Part shown: positions 1 to 7,391 of the stretch, piece after piece | Numbering within the stretch: position 1 is the stretch's first letter | Layout of the letters: the number at the start of each line of letters is the position of its first letter | Assembly: GCA_937127195.1 (NCBI GenBank) | Contig: CAKZLT010000525.1 | Location: forward strand, 1 to 9,019 | DNA from: an uncultured Saprospiraceae bacterium | Lineage (GTDB): Bacteria > Bacteroidota > Bacteroidia > Chitinophagales > Saprospiraceae | Direction of reading: 5' to 3' | Length of the DNA stretch: 9,019 nucleotides | The notes under the pieces: model-generated | Database searches by the model: none | The model's input: only the letters and a program-made list of their open reading frames with translations | Told to the model about the DNA's origin: nothing | Position numbers and translations under genes: made by a program

Positions 1-1826
1 AACAAAATTTTTACCGCTTTTTTGGTTATATCAACTTGATTTTCTCTCTGCCAGTCGTTTTTTATTCGGCACAGCATTATTTTCAATCAGCTTGGGCTGG
101 CTTGCGTCAAAGACATTTGAATATAGATGTGCCGATTTCGATTGGCGTTTTGACGCTTTTTGGGCGTAGTGTTTTTGAAATTCTGACCTCAACAGGCGCA
201 GGATATTTGGACTCGTTGGCTGGGTTGGTGTTCTTTTTATTAATAGGAAAATGGTTTCAACAAAGAACGTATCATCAAATCGCTTTTGATAAAGATTATC
301 AATCTTATTTTCCTATTTCGGCAAACCGAAAACGAAATGGAGAAACGGAAAATGTGGCTTTGACAGAACTAGAGGCGAAGGATATTATTTTGGTTAAAAA
401 TAAGGAATTGATTCCTGCTGATGCGATTTTGTTGAAAGGTCGCGCTTATATAGATTATAGCTTTGTAACGGGCGAGTCAAATCCTGTTTCGCGCAAAATG
501 GGCGAACAACTCTATGCTGGCGGAAGACAAGAAGGCGAAGCAATTGAGGTGCAATTGACGAAAGCTGTTGCTCAGAGTTATTTGACGCAATTATGGAATA
601 GTGAAGTATTTCAGAAAGGTGGAGAAAAGCAATATACGGATTTGATTAATCGAATTTCTAAGTATTTTACAGCAACGATTTTGGCTATTGCTTTTATCTC
701 AGGGGCATATTGGTTGACAATTGACACATCAATTGCAGTCAATGTATTCACGGCAGTTTTGATAATTGCTTGCCCTTGCGCAATCGCGTTGAGCGTCCCG
801 TTTACATTGGGAAATTCGTTGAGAATTTTGGCGAAGAATGGTTTTTATCTTAAAAATACTTCTGTTATTGAACGCTTGGCTACGATAAAGCACGTTGTTT
901 TTGATAAAACAGGAACAATTACGAATGTCAATAATAGTCAGGTGAATTACTTTGGGCGTGAGTTAACAGACCTCGAAAAAGATTGGGTAACGACTTTGGC
1001 ACATCAATCAAGTCATCCTGTTAGTCAAAAAATACAAGGCTATTTTTCAAGAATAAAAATGAATTTTTCTACTCAATCCATAAAAGAAATTATTGGTCAG
1101 GGCATCACAGGTGAGGTAGATGGACACCAAATATCTATTGGTTCTAACGCGCTTTTTACATCCAAAAAATTAGCCTCAAAAGGAACTTACATCGAAATTG
1201 ATAACGAAATAGCGGGTTATTTTACGGTCAGAAATCGTCCGCGTAAAGGGTTGACACAGTTGATTCAGGCTTTTAAATCGCGTTATCGGTTGTATTTACT
1301 TTCGGGAGATAATGAGCGAGAAGCTGCTTTTTTTGAAAATATTTTACCGATTGGAAGTGTTTTAGAGTTCAATCAGAAACCAGAGGATAAGTTGATTTTT
1401 ATTAAAAAAATACAAGAACAATACACTCATGAAGGCGTGATGATGCTCGGTGACGGGTTGAATGATGCTGGCGCATTGAAGCAAAGCGATGTTGGCATTG
1501 CGGTTTCGGAGAATACACAGCATTTTAGTCCTGCCTGTGATGGGATTTTGGAAGCGGAACAGTTTCCTAAGTTAACTAATATGACAGAATTTGCTTTGCA
1601 AAGCCTCAAAATGGTTCGTTATGCTTTAGTCATTTCTTTGATTTATAATACGATTGGTCTATTTTTTGCCGTTCAAGGTTTATTATCTCCTGTGATTGCG
1701 GCAATTTTGATGCCTTTAAGTTCGGTAAGTGTAGTTGTTTTTGGATTTGTTGCAACTAATATACTAGCAAATCGTACCTTAAAAGAGAAAAAAGAAAAGG
1801 TGAATTTAGTTTCATATTTTGAATAA
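1..1826 (+). CDS. ccoI: Cu(I) P1B-type ATPase, CcoI/FixI-like (5' end outside window)
   Basis: Inner-membrane copper-transporting P-type ATPase of the kind that supplies copper for cbb3-type cytochrome c oxidase assembly. The frame is open from base 3 to the left edge with no stop, so the TTG at 36 is not a real start and the N-terminal part (expected to carry the heavy-metal-binding domain) lies outside; 607 codons are visible. Seen: actuator TGES (468-479), the copper-site CPC in a membrane helix (771-779), phosphorylation motif DKTGTIT (903-923), the nucleotide-domain HP dipeptide of P1B pumps (1014-1019), GDGLND hinge (1449-1466), YN in the next-to-last helix (1644-1649) and MxxSS in the last (1710-1724). 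CPC plus YN plus MxxSS is the P1B-1 Cu(I) signature. The stretch from FFGYINL to GLVFFLLIGKW closely resembles Bacteroidota CcoI as I recall it. In that phylum ccoS/ccoN often follow, but neither is visible after the stop. CopA is the alternative. Confidence 0.88.
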   Translation, partial: QNFYRFFGYINLIFSLPVVFYSAQHYFQSAWAGLRQRHLNIDVPISIGVLTLFGRSVFEILTSTGAGYLDSLAGLVFFLLIGKWFQQRTYHQIAFDKDYQSYFPISANRKRNGETENVALTELEAKDIILVKNKELIPADAILLKGRAYIDYSFVTGESNPVSRKMGEQLYAGGRQEGEAIEVQLTKAVAQSYLTQLWNSEVFQKGGEKQYTDLINRISKYFTATILAIAFISGAYWLTIDTSIAVNVFTAVLIIACPCAIALSVPFTLGNSLRILAKNGFYLKNTSVIERLATIKHVVFDKTGTITNVNNSQVNYFGRELTDLEKDWVTTLAHQSSHPVSQKIQGYFSRIKMNFSTQSIKEIIGQGITGEVDGHQISIGSNALFTSKKLASKGTYIEIDNEIAGYFTVRNRPRKGLTQLIQAFKSRYRLYLLSGDNEREAAFFENILPIGSVLEFNQKPEDKLIFIKKIQEQYTHEGVMMLGDGLNDAGALKQSDVGIAVSENTQHFSPACDGILEAEQFPKLTNMTEFALQSLKMVRYALVISLIYNTIGLFFAVQGLLSPVIAAILMPLSSVSVVVFGFVATNILANRTLKEKKEKVNLVSYFE

Positions 1827-1896
1827 AAGTATGACCTCTTAATTCCTGAAAACCGTAGAGTTGTACGTTAAAATGTCATTGTTTTGTCATTTGAAG

Positions 1897-1912
1897 TTTT
1901 TTTATAAAAAAA
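1897..1912. repeat. Perfect T7-AT-A7 palindrome
   Basis: TTTTTTTATAAAAAAA is its own reverse complement over 16 bases. It lies 71 bases after the ATPase stop and 184 bases before the next gene. It contains the TTTATAAA octamer that recurs in most non-coding gaps of this window. It could form a weak A/T hairpin acting as a terminator for the ATPase transcript, or be an AT-rich promoter-type element; the sequence alone does not decide. Confidence 0.45.
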
Positions 1913-1952
1913 TCATATAATAAGTTTATATCATATTAGATTAATTATCAAG

Positions 1953-1969
1953 CTATTAGGTGCTAATAG
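1953..1969. promoter_or_regulatory. 17-bp inverted repeat, possible operator
   Basis: CTATTAG-GTG-CTAATAG is a perfect 7-bp inverted repeat around a 3-bp centre. The length and symmetry suit a dimeric helix-turn-helix regulator. It lies 127 bases upstream of the L7/L12-like gene and 127 bases after the ATPase stop. No regulator gene is next to it. A short palindrome can arise by chance in such AT-rich DNA, so this is only a candidate. Confidence 0.3.
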
Positions 1970-2095
1970 TCATTGCACAACAAAAAAAAAAAATTATTAT
2001 ATAAAAAAGTGATGCAGCCTTTTTGCAAAAAAATGCAACTATATAAGTAGAAGTTAAATTTTATAAACAAATAGCACTTTTATCTAAATTAGAAG

Positions 2096-2419
2096 ATGAA
2101 TCAAGATATATTACATCTAATCAAAGAAGGTCAGTACTTGATAGCCATTAAGCGTTATCGAGAAGTGTTTCAGGTAGGATTCTCTGAAGCAGAGAAAGCT
2201 GTATTTGATATTAGAAAAGATATTTCTTATTTGACACAAGCTGGAAGACACGCTAGTGACTCTAATTATGATTTTCCTACACTTTGCGCTCGCATCAAAG
2301 ACTTTTTGAATGATGGCAATAAATTGAGAGCTGTAAAATGCTATCAAGATAACTGCAATGCTGATTTTACAGAAGCATTAAAGGCGGTTCAAGCTATTCA
2401 AAAAAATAAATTGAGATAA
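2096..2419 (+). CDS. Small protein with two L7/L12 C-terminal-like units
   Basis: A 107-residue cytoplasmic-looking protein with no signal peptide or membrane segment. It is an internal duplication: residues 5-41 and 67-103 align with a constant offset of 62. Shared positions include G12/G74, A17/A79, K19/K81, Y21/Y83, F29/F91, E31/E93, A32/A94, K34/K96, A35/A97 and V36/V98. Each unit reads like the ribosomal protein L7/L12 C-terminal-like pattern (G-x4-AI/VK-x-Y, then a second helix E-A-x-KAV) also found in small proteins outside the ribosome; that family link is from memory and is inference. Residues 42-66 form a less conserved linker. ATG 2096 is the first start; the sequence before it is A-rich with no clear Shine-Dalgarno. 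A strong terminator follows, so it is probably a single-gene unit. It is not rplL, which is about 120-125 residues with a different N-terminal domain. Function unknown. Confidence 0.75.
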   Translation: MNQDILHLIKEGQYLIAIKRYREVFQVGFSEAEKAVFDIRKDISYLTQAGRHASDSNYDFPTLCARIKDFLNDGNKLRAVKCYQDNCNADFTEALKAVQAIQKNKLR

Positions 2420-2444
2420 AACAGAATTAAACGAATACATTTTT

Positions 2445-2482
2445 AATCAAAAAGACGGTTCAATTGAACCGTCTTTTTGATT
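2445..2482. terminator. Perfect palindromic bidirectional terminator
   Basis: Two 19-base arms (2445-2463 and 2464-2482) are exact reverse complements with no spacer. The GC-richer core GACGGTTC/GAACCGTC is flanked by an A tract on the left and a T tract on the right, so it reads as an intrinsic terminator on either strand. It begins 25 bases after the stop of the L7/L12-like gene, and no minus-strand gene lies to its right, so its main role is on the plus strand. Confidence 0.9.
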
Positions 2483-2495
2483 CCTATACTATCCA

Positions 2496-2526
2496 TTCAA
2501 AAACTAAAAAGCTTTCTGTATATTTG
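2496..2526 (+). promoter_or_regulatory. Likely pdxA promoter, Bacteroidota sigma-A type
   Basis: TATATTTG at 2519-2526 matches the Bacteroidota -7 consensus TAnnTTTG exactly. Twenty bases upstream, TTC at 2496-2498 is a one-mismatch version of the -33 TTG. Transcription would start around 2530-2535, giving a leader of roughly 95 bases before the pdxA ATG. It lies just after the preceding terminator, which supports an independent pdxA transcript. Confidence 0.6.
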
Positions 2527-2542
2527 CAGGAATACAAAAATA

Positions 2543-2564
2543 TCTACCGAATAAAATTGGTAGA
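2543..2564 (+). other. Hairpin in the pdxA leader
   Basis: TCTACCGA (2543-2550) pairs with TTGGTAGA (2557-2564), 8 bp including one G-T pair, around the loop ATAAAA. It falls near the 5' end of the predicted pdxA leader. A second weak pairing, GCCTT (2572-2576) with AAGGC (2600-2604), follows. Neither resembles a riboswitch class I know; it may affect mRNA stability or be incidental. Confidence 0.3.
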
Positions 2565-2627
2565 ATGTTACGCCTTTGAATAGAAATGGTATTATATTGA
2601 AGGCATAGAGTTATCTAAAGAAAAATA

Positions 2628-3734
2628 ATGGAACAGAGTAAGATAAAAATAGGAATTTCTACTGGAGATATTAACGGTGTTGGATTAGAGGTGATTTTAA
2701 AAACCTTATCTGATGACCGTATTTTAGAGTATTGTACTCCAATTATTTATAGTTCTTCTAAGGTCGTTTCTTATCATAAAAATATAGCGCAAGTTGAAGG
2801 TTTTAGTTTCAATGGAACGAAAAATATTAGTCAGATTAAGCCAAAGGTTGTTAATGTAATTAATTGTTGGCAAGAAAACGTTAACATCAAAATCGGAACT
2901 ATTTCGGAAGTAGGCGGTCAGTACGCGCTTATTTCGTTAGAGCGTGCGGTTCAAGACCTCAAAGCTGGTCATATTGACGGATTAGTTACTGCTCCAATTC
3001 ATAAGAAAGCAATGCAATTAGCTGGTTTTGAGGATGTTGGGCATACGGAATATATCACAAAAGCTTTTGATGTAAAAGAAAGTTTGATGCTTTTGGTAAA
3101 TGATGACTTACGTGTAGGATTGGTCACAAATCATATTCCGATTAGGAGAGTTGCACAAAAGGTTAATACTCGATTGGTTTTGAAAAAAATTGAAATCATG
3201 GAGAAAACTTTGCGCGTAGATTTTGGTATTAATAAGCCTAAAATTGCTGTATTAGGCTTGAATCCACATGCTGGCGATGATGGTTTGATTGGAGATGAAG
3301 AGTTAAAACAAATTATTCCAGCAGTCGAACAAGCAAAAGACAAAGGTATTGTGGCAATTGGGCCATATTCGGCAGATGGTTTCTTTGGTTCTGGTCAATA
3401 TAAAGCGTTTGACGGAATTTTGGCAATGTATCACGACCAAGGTTTGGTGGCATTCAAGGCGTTGTCATTTGGTAGCGGAGTGAATTATACGGCAGGTTTG
3501 CCTATCGTTCGAACTTCGCCCGACCACGGGACGGCATTTGATATTGCTGGACAAAACACGGCTGACCCTTCTTCTTTCCGTAAAGCCTTATTTCAGGCGA
3601 TTGATGTTGTGAAAAATAGAAGAAATTACGCAGAAATGCACGCAAATCCACTTCGCAGGAAAGGTGCTCCCGTATCACAAGTAGATGAAGATATTAGTAA
3701 TATGCCTGATGACACAAATAAATCTGTGTTGTAG
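2628..3734 (+). CDS. pdxA: 4-hydroxythreonine-4-phosphate dehydrogenase
   Basis: Cytoplasmic enzyme of the DXP-dependent vitamin B6 pathway. It oxidises 4-phosphohydroxy-L-threonine with NAD; after decarboxylation the product is condensed with deoxyxylulose 5-phosphate by PdxJ to give pyridoxine 5'-phosphate. At 368 residues it is somewhat longer than the E. coli protein (about 330). Seen: N-terminal GISTGDINGVGLE (8-21), GHTEY with H139/T140, metal-ligand histidines H169 (TNHIP), H214 (NPHAG) and H269 (YHDQG), and substrate-contact K277, N286 and R295 (FKAL, GSGVNYTAG, IVRTSPDHGTA). These keep a constant offset of +3 from the E. coli positions I recall (H166, H211, H266, K274, N283, R292), so the active site is intact. 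The C-terminal 20 or so residues are acidic and look unconserved. ATG 2628 places the GISTGD motif at the usual distance. It is flanked by terminators on both sides, so probably monocistronic. Confidence 0.97.
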   Translation: MEQSKIKIGISTGDINGVGLEVILKTLSDDRILEYCTPIIYSSSKVVSYHKNIAQVEGFSFNGTKNISQIKPKVVNVINCWQENVNIKIGTISEVGGQYALISLERAVQDLKAGHIDGLVTAPIHKKAMQLAGFEDVGHTEYITKAFDVKESLMLLVNDDLRVGLVTNHIPIRRVAQKVNTRLVLKKIEIMEKTLRVDFGINKPKIAVLGLNPHAGDDGLIGDEELKQIIPAVEQAKDKGIVAIGPYSADGFFGSGQYKAFDGILAMYHDQGLVAFKALSFGSGVNYTAGLPIVRTSPDHGTAFDIAGQNTADPSSFRKALFQAIDVVKNRRNYAEMHANPLRRKGAPVSQVDEDISNMPDDTNKSVL

Positions 3735-3770
3735 TTTTTTAGTGAAAAACTGATATTATTTTTTAAATAA

Positions 3771-3804
3771 AAAAGCCTGTCTCAACCATTTGAGAGAGGC
3801 TTTT
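3771..3804 (+). terminator. Intrinsic terminator after pdxA
   Basis: Arms 3771-3785 and 3790-3804 pair over 15 bases with one internal G-G mismatch (3779/3796) around the loop CCAT. The stem carries AGCC/GGCT with flanking A and T tracts. It starts 37 bases after the pdxA stop. A T8-ATAAAA stretch (3819-3832) follows and may add to termination. Confidence 0.85.
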
Positions 3805-3918
3805 CTATTTTAAATAGCTTTTTTTTATAAAAGTAGAAATCAAATAGCTCTTAATTATTTGATTTTTTGTAACTTGTACACCAGTAATAATTTATTTCCT
3901 AACAAACAACTCATAATC

Positions 3919-6000
3919 ATGTATTTAATTAAACAATACTGTTTGGTATGCCTAGCCATACTATTATCTTTTATGTCCTTTGCTCAAACGGGCGGAACTT
4001 ATTTAGGACGAACTTACAACAATAAATTACCAGCTTCATTTCGACTCAATTCTTTTGATGTGAGAGACCATATATATAATGGTATCCCCGAAGAACTTAA
4101 AAAAAGTGTGTACGAAAGAGATTGTTATCGCTTTGCGGATGCGACTGGTTTACAGGTAACGAACTTGGTTGCTAGTGGCGAATTGTATAGTGATTGGAAA
4201 GCTTATGAAGATTATTTGAATCAGATTATGCAAAATATAATGCCCGAAGAACTCAAAAAGGATACTTCTATTCATGCTTATCTCATTCGAAATGGTAATT
4301 ATAATGCATTTATGACACCTTCTGGAAAGACTTTTTTTCATGTAGGTTTACTCAGTGAGGTCGAAAATGAGGCAACTATCGCTGGTGTAATGGCGCACGA
4401 ATTGGCTCATTATTACAAACAACATTCTTTGAAGAGCTTTATCAAAGCCCAAAAAGGAGAATTTGATAATAATATATTTATAGAAAATAAAAGCCAAAGT
4501 AAATTTTCGATTAGTAATGAATTACAGTCCGATTCATTAGCTATGGTTTGGTTATCTAACTCTGGTTATAGTTTAGACGGTTTGGTGGAAGGATTCAAAA
4601 TCATGGAACGATTAGAGCAAAATTACCTTGATAAAACACCTAATAAATGGGAACGAGAGGCTACAACACACCCGCTTTCGGAAGACCGCTCGAAGGCAAT
4701 GACGGATTATATTAAAAAAAATGCTGACCAACCTAAAGGAAAATTGTTTGTTCAAGATGAAGCTTTATTCAAAACCTTATCAAAACAAGCAAAAGCTGAA
4801 ACATTAAAGTTATTATTGAATGGATTTCAATACACTACTTGTACAGAGTTAGCTTTTAAGTATCATATTTTTGATGTAAATAACCCAACTTATGTTTATT
4901 ATTTGATGGAATCTATCCGTAGAAGATGCTATTTGAATACAACTATTTGGAAGAAAAACTTTATAACCGACCGTTATTTCAAAGAAGTAAAAGCAGAATC
5001 AGACCGAGTAAGACGTAAGAAAATTCCTGTGACCGACCATTTATTTAAAGAAATCCCAATAGGAATACTTCGTTTGAATATCAGAAGCTTAAGAAATTTA
5101 GAGGCAAAATTCTATTGGCAAGACCTTAAATTTTCTACTTATGAAGAGGCATTTGAGTTCTTTTATAAGATTAGTGAGTTACTTAAAGACCCAGAGTGTA
5201 CGCTTTCTTATGCCTTAAGTATTACTCAAAATGAAAAAATTAGAAATCAGTATTTGGAAAAATACTTAGCTTTTGAAAATATTGAATATCGTGATTTTGC
5301 TCAAAATCTATTAGATAACACATTTCGTAAAAATCTAAAAAATCAGAAATTATGTTTGATGAATAATTTTAGAGCGGCTGTGATGCAAGGAAAAGAAGAA
5401 TTTTCAATACGCACGTTTGACGTAGCAGGTAACAGCAAAATAAGTAAACTCTTTTCTGATGCACTCAAAGGAATGGAAGGCAGAACGGTAGTATATATGC
5501 CAGATATGAAAAAGGGTGATTTGAATGATTATCGCTTGTTGCAGGAGTTAGAAAAATTCAGTAAAATGAGGACTATTTCTATTGGTCAAAAAGCGGAATT
5601 ACATATCATGAATCCAAGGTATTGGCAAATTATGAATAAATATGAGGTTAATGAGATTGAGTTTATGAATGCGTTTTATACCGAAAAAAATAAAAAAGAT
5701 AGAACTATAGAAGGATATAAAGAATTGAGTGAATTAGGATTGGAGGATTTTTTAAAGCGTGAAAAGACAATGAAATTTTTATTCTCGTACATTTCGAGTG
5801 TTAGAATGATTGAAAATGTTTCCATGAAAACGCTTTACGCGCCAAGTAGAGGTGGTCGATTGGCTTTTATGGGATTTGAAGAAAAATTGAAATATAAATT
5901 GCCTGCCTATGACCAAGTTTCAAAGGCATTGAAAGTTCGTTTTATTGAAAAAGATAAAGCAACGTCTAAAAGAGATAAGCGAGTTAATAATGGCAACTAA
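3919..6000 (+). CDS. Secreted M48-type zinc metalloprotease with long C-terminal region
   Basis: A 693-residue exported protein. ATG 3919 is preferred over the in-frame TTG at 3859 because it begins a normal signal peptide: short basic start, hydrophobic core CLVCLAILLSFM, and likely signal peptidase I cleavage in SFA|QTGG (around residue 23). The protease domain covers about residues 50-270. It has HELAH with zinc ligands H160 and H164 and catalytic E161, then ELQSDSLA with likely third ligand E201 and D205, and a late THPLSEDR (H251, R257) typical of M48 enzymes such as BepA/YggG and Oma1-like proteases. All catalytic residues are present. Residues about 270-693 match no domain I recognise; they are mixed charged/aromatic, without TPR periodicity or membrane helices, and end in a basic tail. 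A role in envelope protein quality control is an inference from the family. It converges on the lipoprotein gene, sharing its terminator. Confidence 0.9.
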   Translation: MYLIKQYCLVCLAILLSFMSFAQTGGTYLGRTYNNKLPASFRLNSFDVRDHIYNGIPEELKKSVYERDCYRFADATGLQVTNLVASGELYSDWKAYEDYLNQIMQNIMPEELKKDTSIHAYLIRNGNYNAFMTPSGKTFFHVGLLSEVENEATIAGVMAHELAHYYKQHSLKSFIKAQKGEFDNNIFIENKSQSKFSISNELQSDSLAMVWLSNSGYSLDGLVEGFKIMERLEQNYLDKTPNKWEREATTHPLSEDRSKAMTDYIKKNADQPKGKLFVQDEALFKTLSKQAKAETLKLLLNGFQYTTCTELAFKYHIFDVNNPTYVYYLMESIRRRCYLNTTIWKKNFITDRYFKEVKAESDRVRRKKIPVTDHLFKEIPIGILRLNIRSLRNLEAKFYWQDLKFSTYEEAFEFFYKISELLKDPECTLSYALSITQNEKIRNQYLEKYLAFENIEYRDFAQNLLDNTFRKNLKNQKLCLMNNFRAAVMQGKEEFSIRTFDVAGNSKISKLFSDALKGMEGRTVVYMPDMKKGDLNDYRLLQELEKFSKMRTISIGQKAELHIMNPRYWQIMNKYEVNEIEFMNAFYTEKNKKDRTIEGYKELSELGLEDFLKREKTMKFLFSYISSVRMIENVSMKTLYAPSRGGRLAFMGFEEKLKYKLPAYDQVSKALKVRFIEKDKATSKRDKRVNNGN

Positions 6001-6024
6001 ATTTTCCTACTCCCTAAATAGCTA

Positions 6025-6071
6025 TTTTATAAAAAGAGCCTTTGGAAACACCAAAGGCTCTTTTTATAAAA
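6025..6071. terminator. Shared bidirectional terminator, 21-bp perfect stem
   Basis: Bases 6025-6045 and 6051-6071 are exact reverse complements around the loop AAACA. The GC-rich core is GAGCCTTTGG/CCAAAGGCTC, with A5 before and T5 after, and the arms extend outward through a TTTTATAAAAA element. It lies 24 bases after the protease stop and one base beyond the stop of the convergent lipoprotein gene, so it can terminate both transcripts. Confidence 0.95.
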
Positions 6072-6072
6072 G

Positions 6073-7338
6073 TTACTCATGTAATTTTTCAAATTTATAC
6101 ACTTCTGGCTCAAATTCACGTTCTCGCTTCAATTCATAATCATAAATGACTTGCCCCAAATTAGCCATAAAAGGAAGTCCTATCGACTCGTATTCGTATT
6201 TCCCATCATTGAAAGTATCATTTTCGTTCGTATAAATAACGGCTGTGAGCATAAATTCAACCTTGTTTTTGAGGTCAACGATATAAGCACAATCAACCAA
6301 ATAGCCGTAACCTTTTCCAACTTTATTGAAAATTCGGATATGGTCTGGAATACGTTCTTGACTTCCACCAAACATCAAATATTTATTGTAACTATCAGGA
6401 TATTCTTTTTCATCATAAGTCGGAAAAGTACTTTCACGAGGTAAAAGCGACATATTTTTTTGTAAAAAGAAATAGTCTTCTTCTGTTAAATAAAAACCAT
6501 CATTAGACTCTGTGTATTCAGGGAAGACAGAAATTTTGACCATCTTTTCCATGTCTTTGGCTGAAATAAAATTCTTTTTACTAAAGTCAAAAGGTTGATT
6601 AACTAATGTTCCATCTGCTTTAACGAATGCTTTTCCTTTCAATGTACTTCCAAGATTGATTTGATTTGGACCCAATCCATAAACTTCTTTTTGCTCAAAA
6701 ACCATTTTATCACCATCAAAAAGTTGGTAAGGATTACTGTATTTATTGGCTTCGTAATCAAACTCATCAGCATCCAAACGGTGTAAAACACGAGACTGAT
6801 TTTGTTTTTTATTGGAAAACTGAGTGTTCAAATAATTCTGACCCAAAAACTCATATAATCGATTATAAGCATTTTTATCACCAGTTAAAAACATCTTTTT
6901 GGTGTATTGTGCTACTGACGGTAAGTTGTTTTCTGCCGTAGAATCTGTTGTTGCTGCTGTTTGAGGTTCACGTGCTACACCAGTTTGTAAGTTGTAATAC
7001 TTGTAATCAGGAGGAGTACCATGACTTGACCGCTGATGAAGAAGGATGAGTTTTTCGAGAGACATTGCGGCTGTTGGCAAGGCTACAAAGTCACTAGGAT
7101 AAAAATACCTTGAGGAATCTACATTATAGGTATAAGATGTAAAATGAGGCGTTTTAATTTCATCTCGATTGATTTGAGTATAAATGATTTGAACTTCGTA
7201 TTTGTCTTTATTCTTCATGATTCCTCCAAATTTATCAGAGTTTTGTTGCATCAAATCAATCAGAATATTTTCCTCTTCTTGTTGGCATCCGACGAAGAAA
7301 AAAGTCATTAAAAAGGTAACAATCGTTAGCGTTCGCAT
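6073..7338 (-). CDS. Lipoprotein, beta-lactamase-fold serine hydrolase homologue, apparently inactive
   Basis: A 421-residue lipoprotein. A hydrophobic signal ends in lipobox FVGC with Cys18 as the lipidation site. The following QQEEE resembles the acidic lipoprotein export signals that send Bacteroidota lipoproteins to the cell surface (inference). The body resembles Bacteroidota proteins annotated as serine hydrolases of the class A beta-lactamase fold: YPSDFVALPTA (80-90), AYNRLYEFLGQ (157-167), IFNKVGKGYGYLVDCAYIVD (336-355), and a long C-terminal helix. Against the SxxK form of that family as I recall it (YPASTVKLP), the Ser and Lys positions are D83 and A86. The SDN position reads G153-D154-K155. 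Only the third motif remains, as K339-V340-G341. It is therefore probably a non-catalytic binding or structural protein. ATG 7338 directly begins the signal peptide. Residues 121-142 form a low-complexity insert. The family assignment is from memory, the lipoprotein call is firm. Confidence 0.85.
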   Translation of the reverse strand: MRTLTIVTFLMTFFFVGCQQEEENILIDLMQQNSDKFGGIMKNKDKYEVQIIYTQINRDEIKTPHFTSYTYNVDSSRYFYPSDFVALPTAAMSLEKLILLHQRSSHGTPPDYKYYNLQTGVAREPQTAATTDSTAENNLPSVAQYTKKMFLTGDKNAYNRLYEFLGQNYLNTQFSNKKQNQSRVLHRLDADEFDYEANKYSNPYQLFDGDKMVFEQKEVYGLGPNQINLGSTLKGKAFVKADGTLVNQPFDFSKKNFISAKDMEKMVKISVFPEYTESNDGFYLTEEDYFFLQKNMSLLPRESTFPTYDEKEYPDSYNKYLMFGGSQERIPDHIRIFNKVGKGYGYLVDCAYIVDLKNKVEFMLTAVIYTNENDTFNDGKYEYESIGLPFMANLGQVIYDYELKREREFEPEVYKFEKLHE

Positions 7339-7391
7339 GATATTATAATTAGTTGTTTTTGAAATTTTATAAAGTATCGAGAGGTAAAACT

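Larger units (their letters stand above)
1827..2095. other. AT-rich intergenic spacer with palindromes
   Basis: No gene is supported here. In order it holds a perfect T/A palindrome (1897-1912), a perfect inverted repeat (1953-1969), a 12-base A tract (1982-1993), a self-complementary TTTTTGCAAAAA (2020-2031) and a TTTTATAAA element ending 28 bases before the next start codon (2059-2067). No GC-rich terminator hairpin follows the ATPase stop, so how transcription ends there is unclear. I found no full TAnnTTTG promoter element. Confidence 0.6.

Noticed and set aside
36..38. TTG as the start of the ATPase gene
   Set aside because: The same frame is open to base 3 and reads family-like sequence (FYRFFGYINL) before it; the gene is cut by the window edge.
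1427..1609. Minus-strand ORF of 60 codons
   Set aside because: Lies inside the ATPase gene over its conserved GDGLND region; a shadow frame.
2117..2347. Minus-strand ORF of 76 codons
   Set aside because: Opposite the tandem-domain gene, whose internal repeat is strong evidence for the plus-strand frame.
2543..2604. Riboswitch in the pdxA leader
   Set aside because: The two short hairpins do not match any riboswitch core I know and the leader is short.
3859..3918. TTG start giving a 20-residue longer protease
   Set aside because: The extra residues precede an ordinary signal peptide that starts cleanly at ATG 3919.
6151..6444. Plus-strand ORF of 97 codons
   Set aside because: Antisense to the C-terminal part of the lipoprotein gene, which has a complete and family-like frame.
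6666..6941. Plus-strand ORF of 91 codons
   Set aside because: Antisense to the lipoprotein gene, with no start context or recognisable domain.
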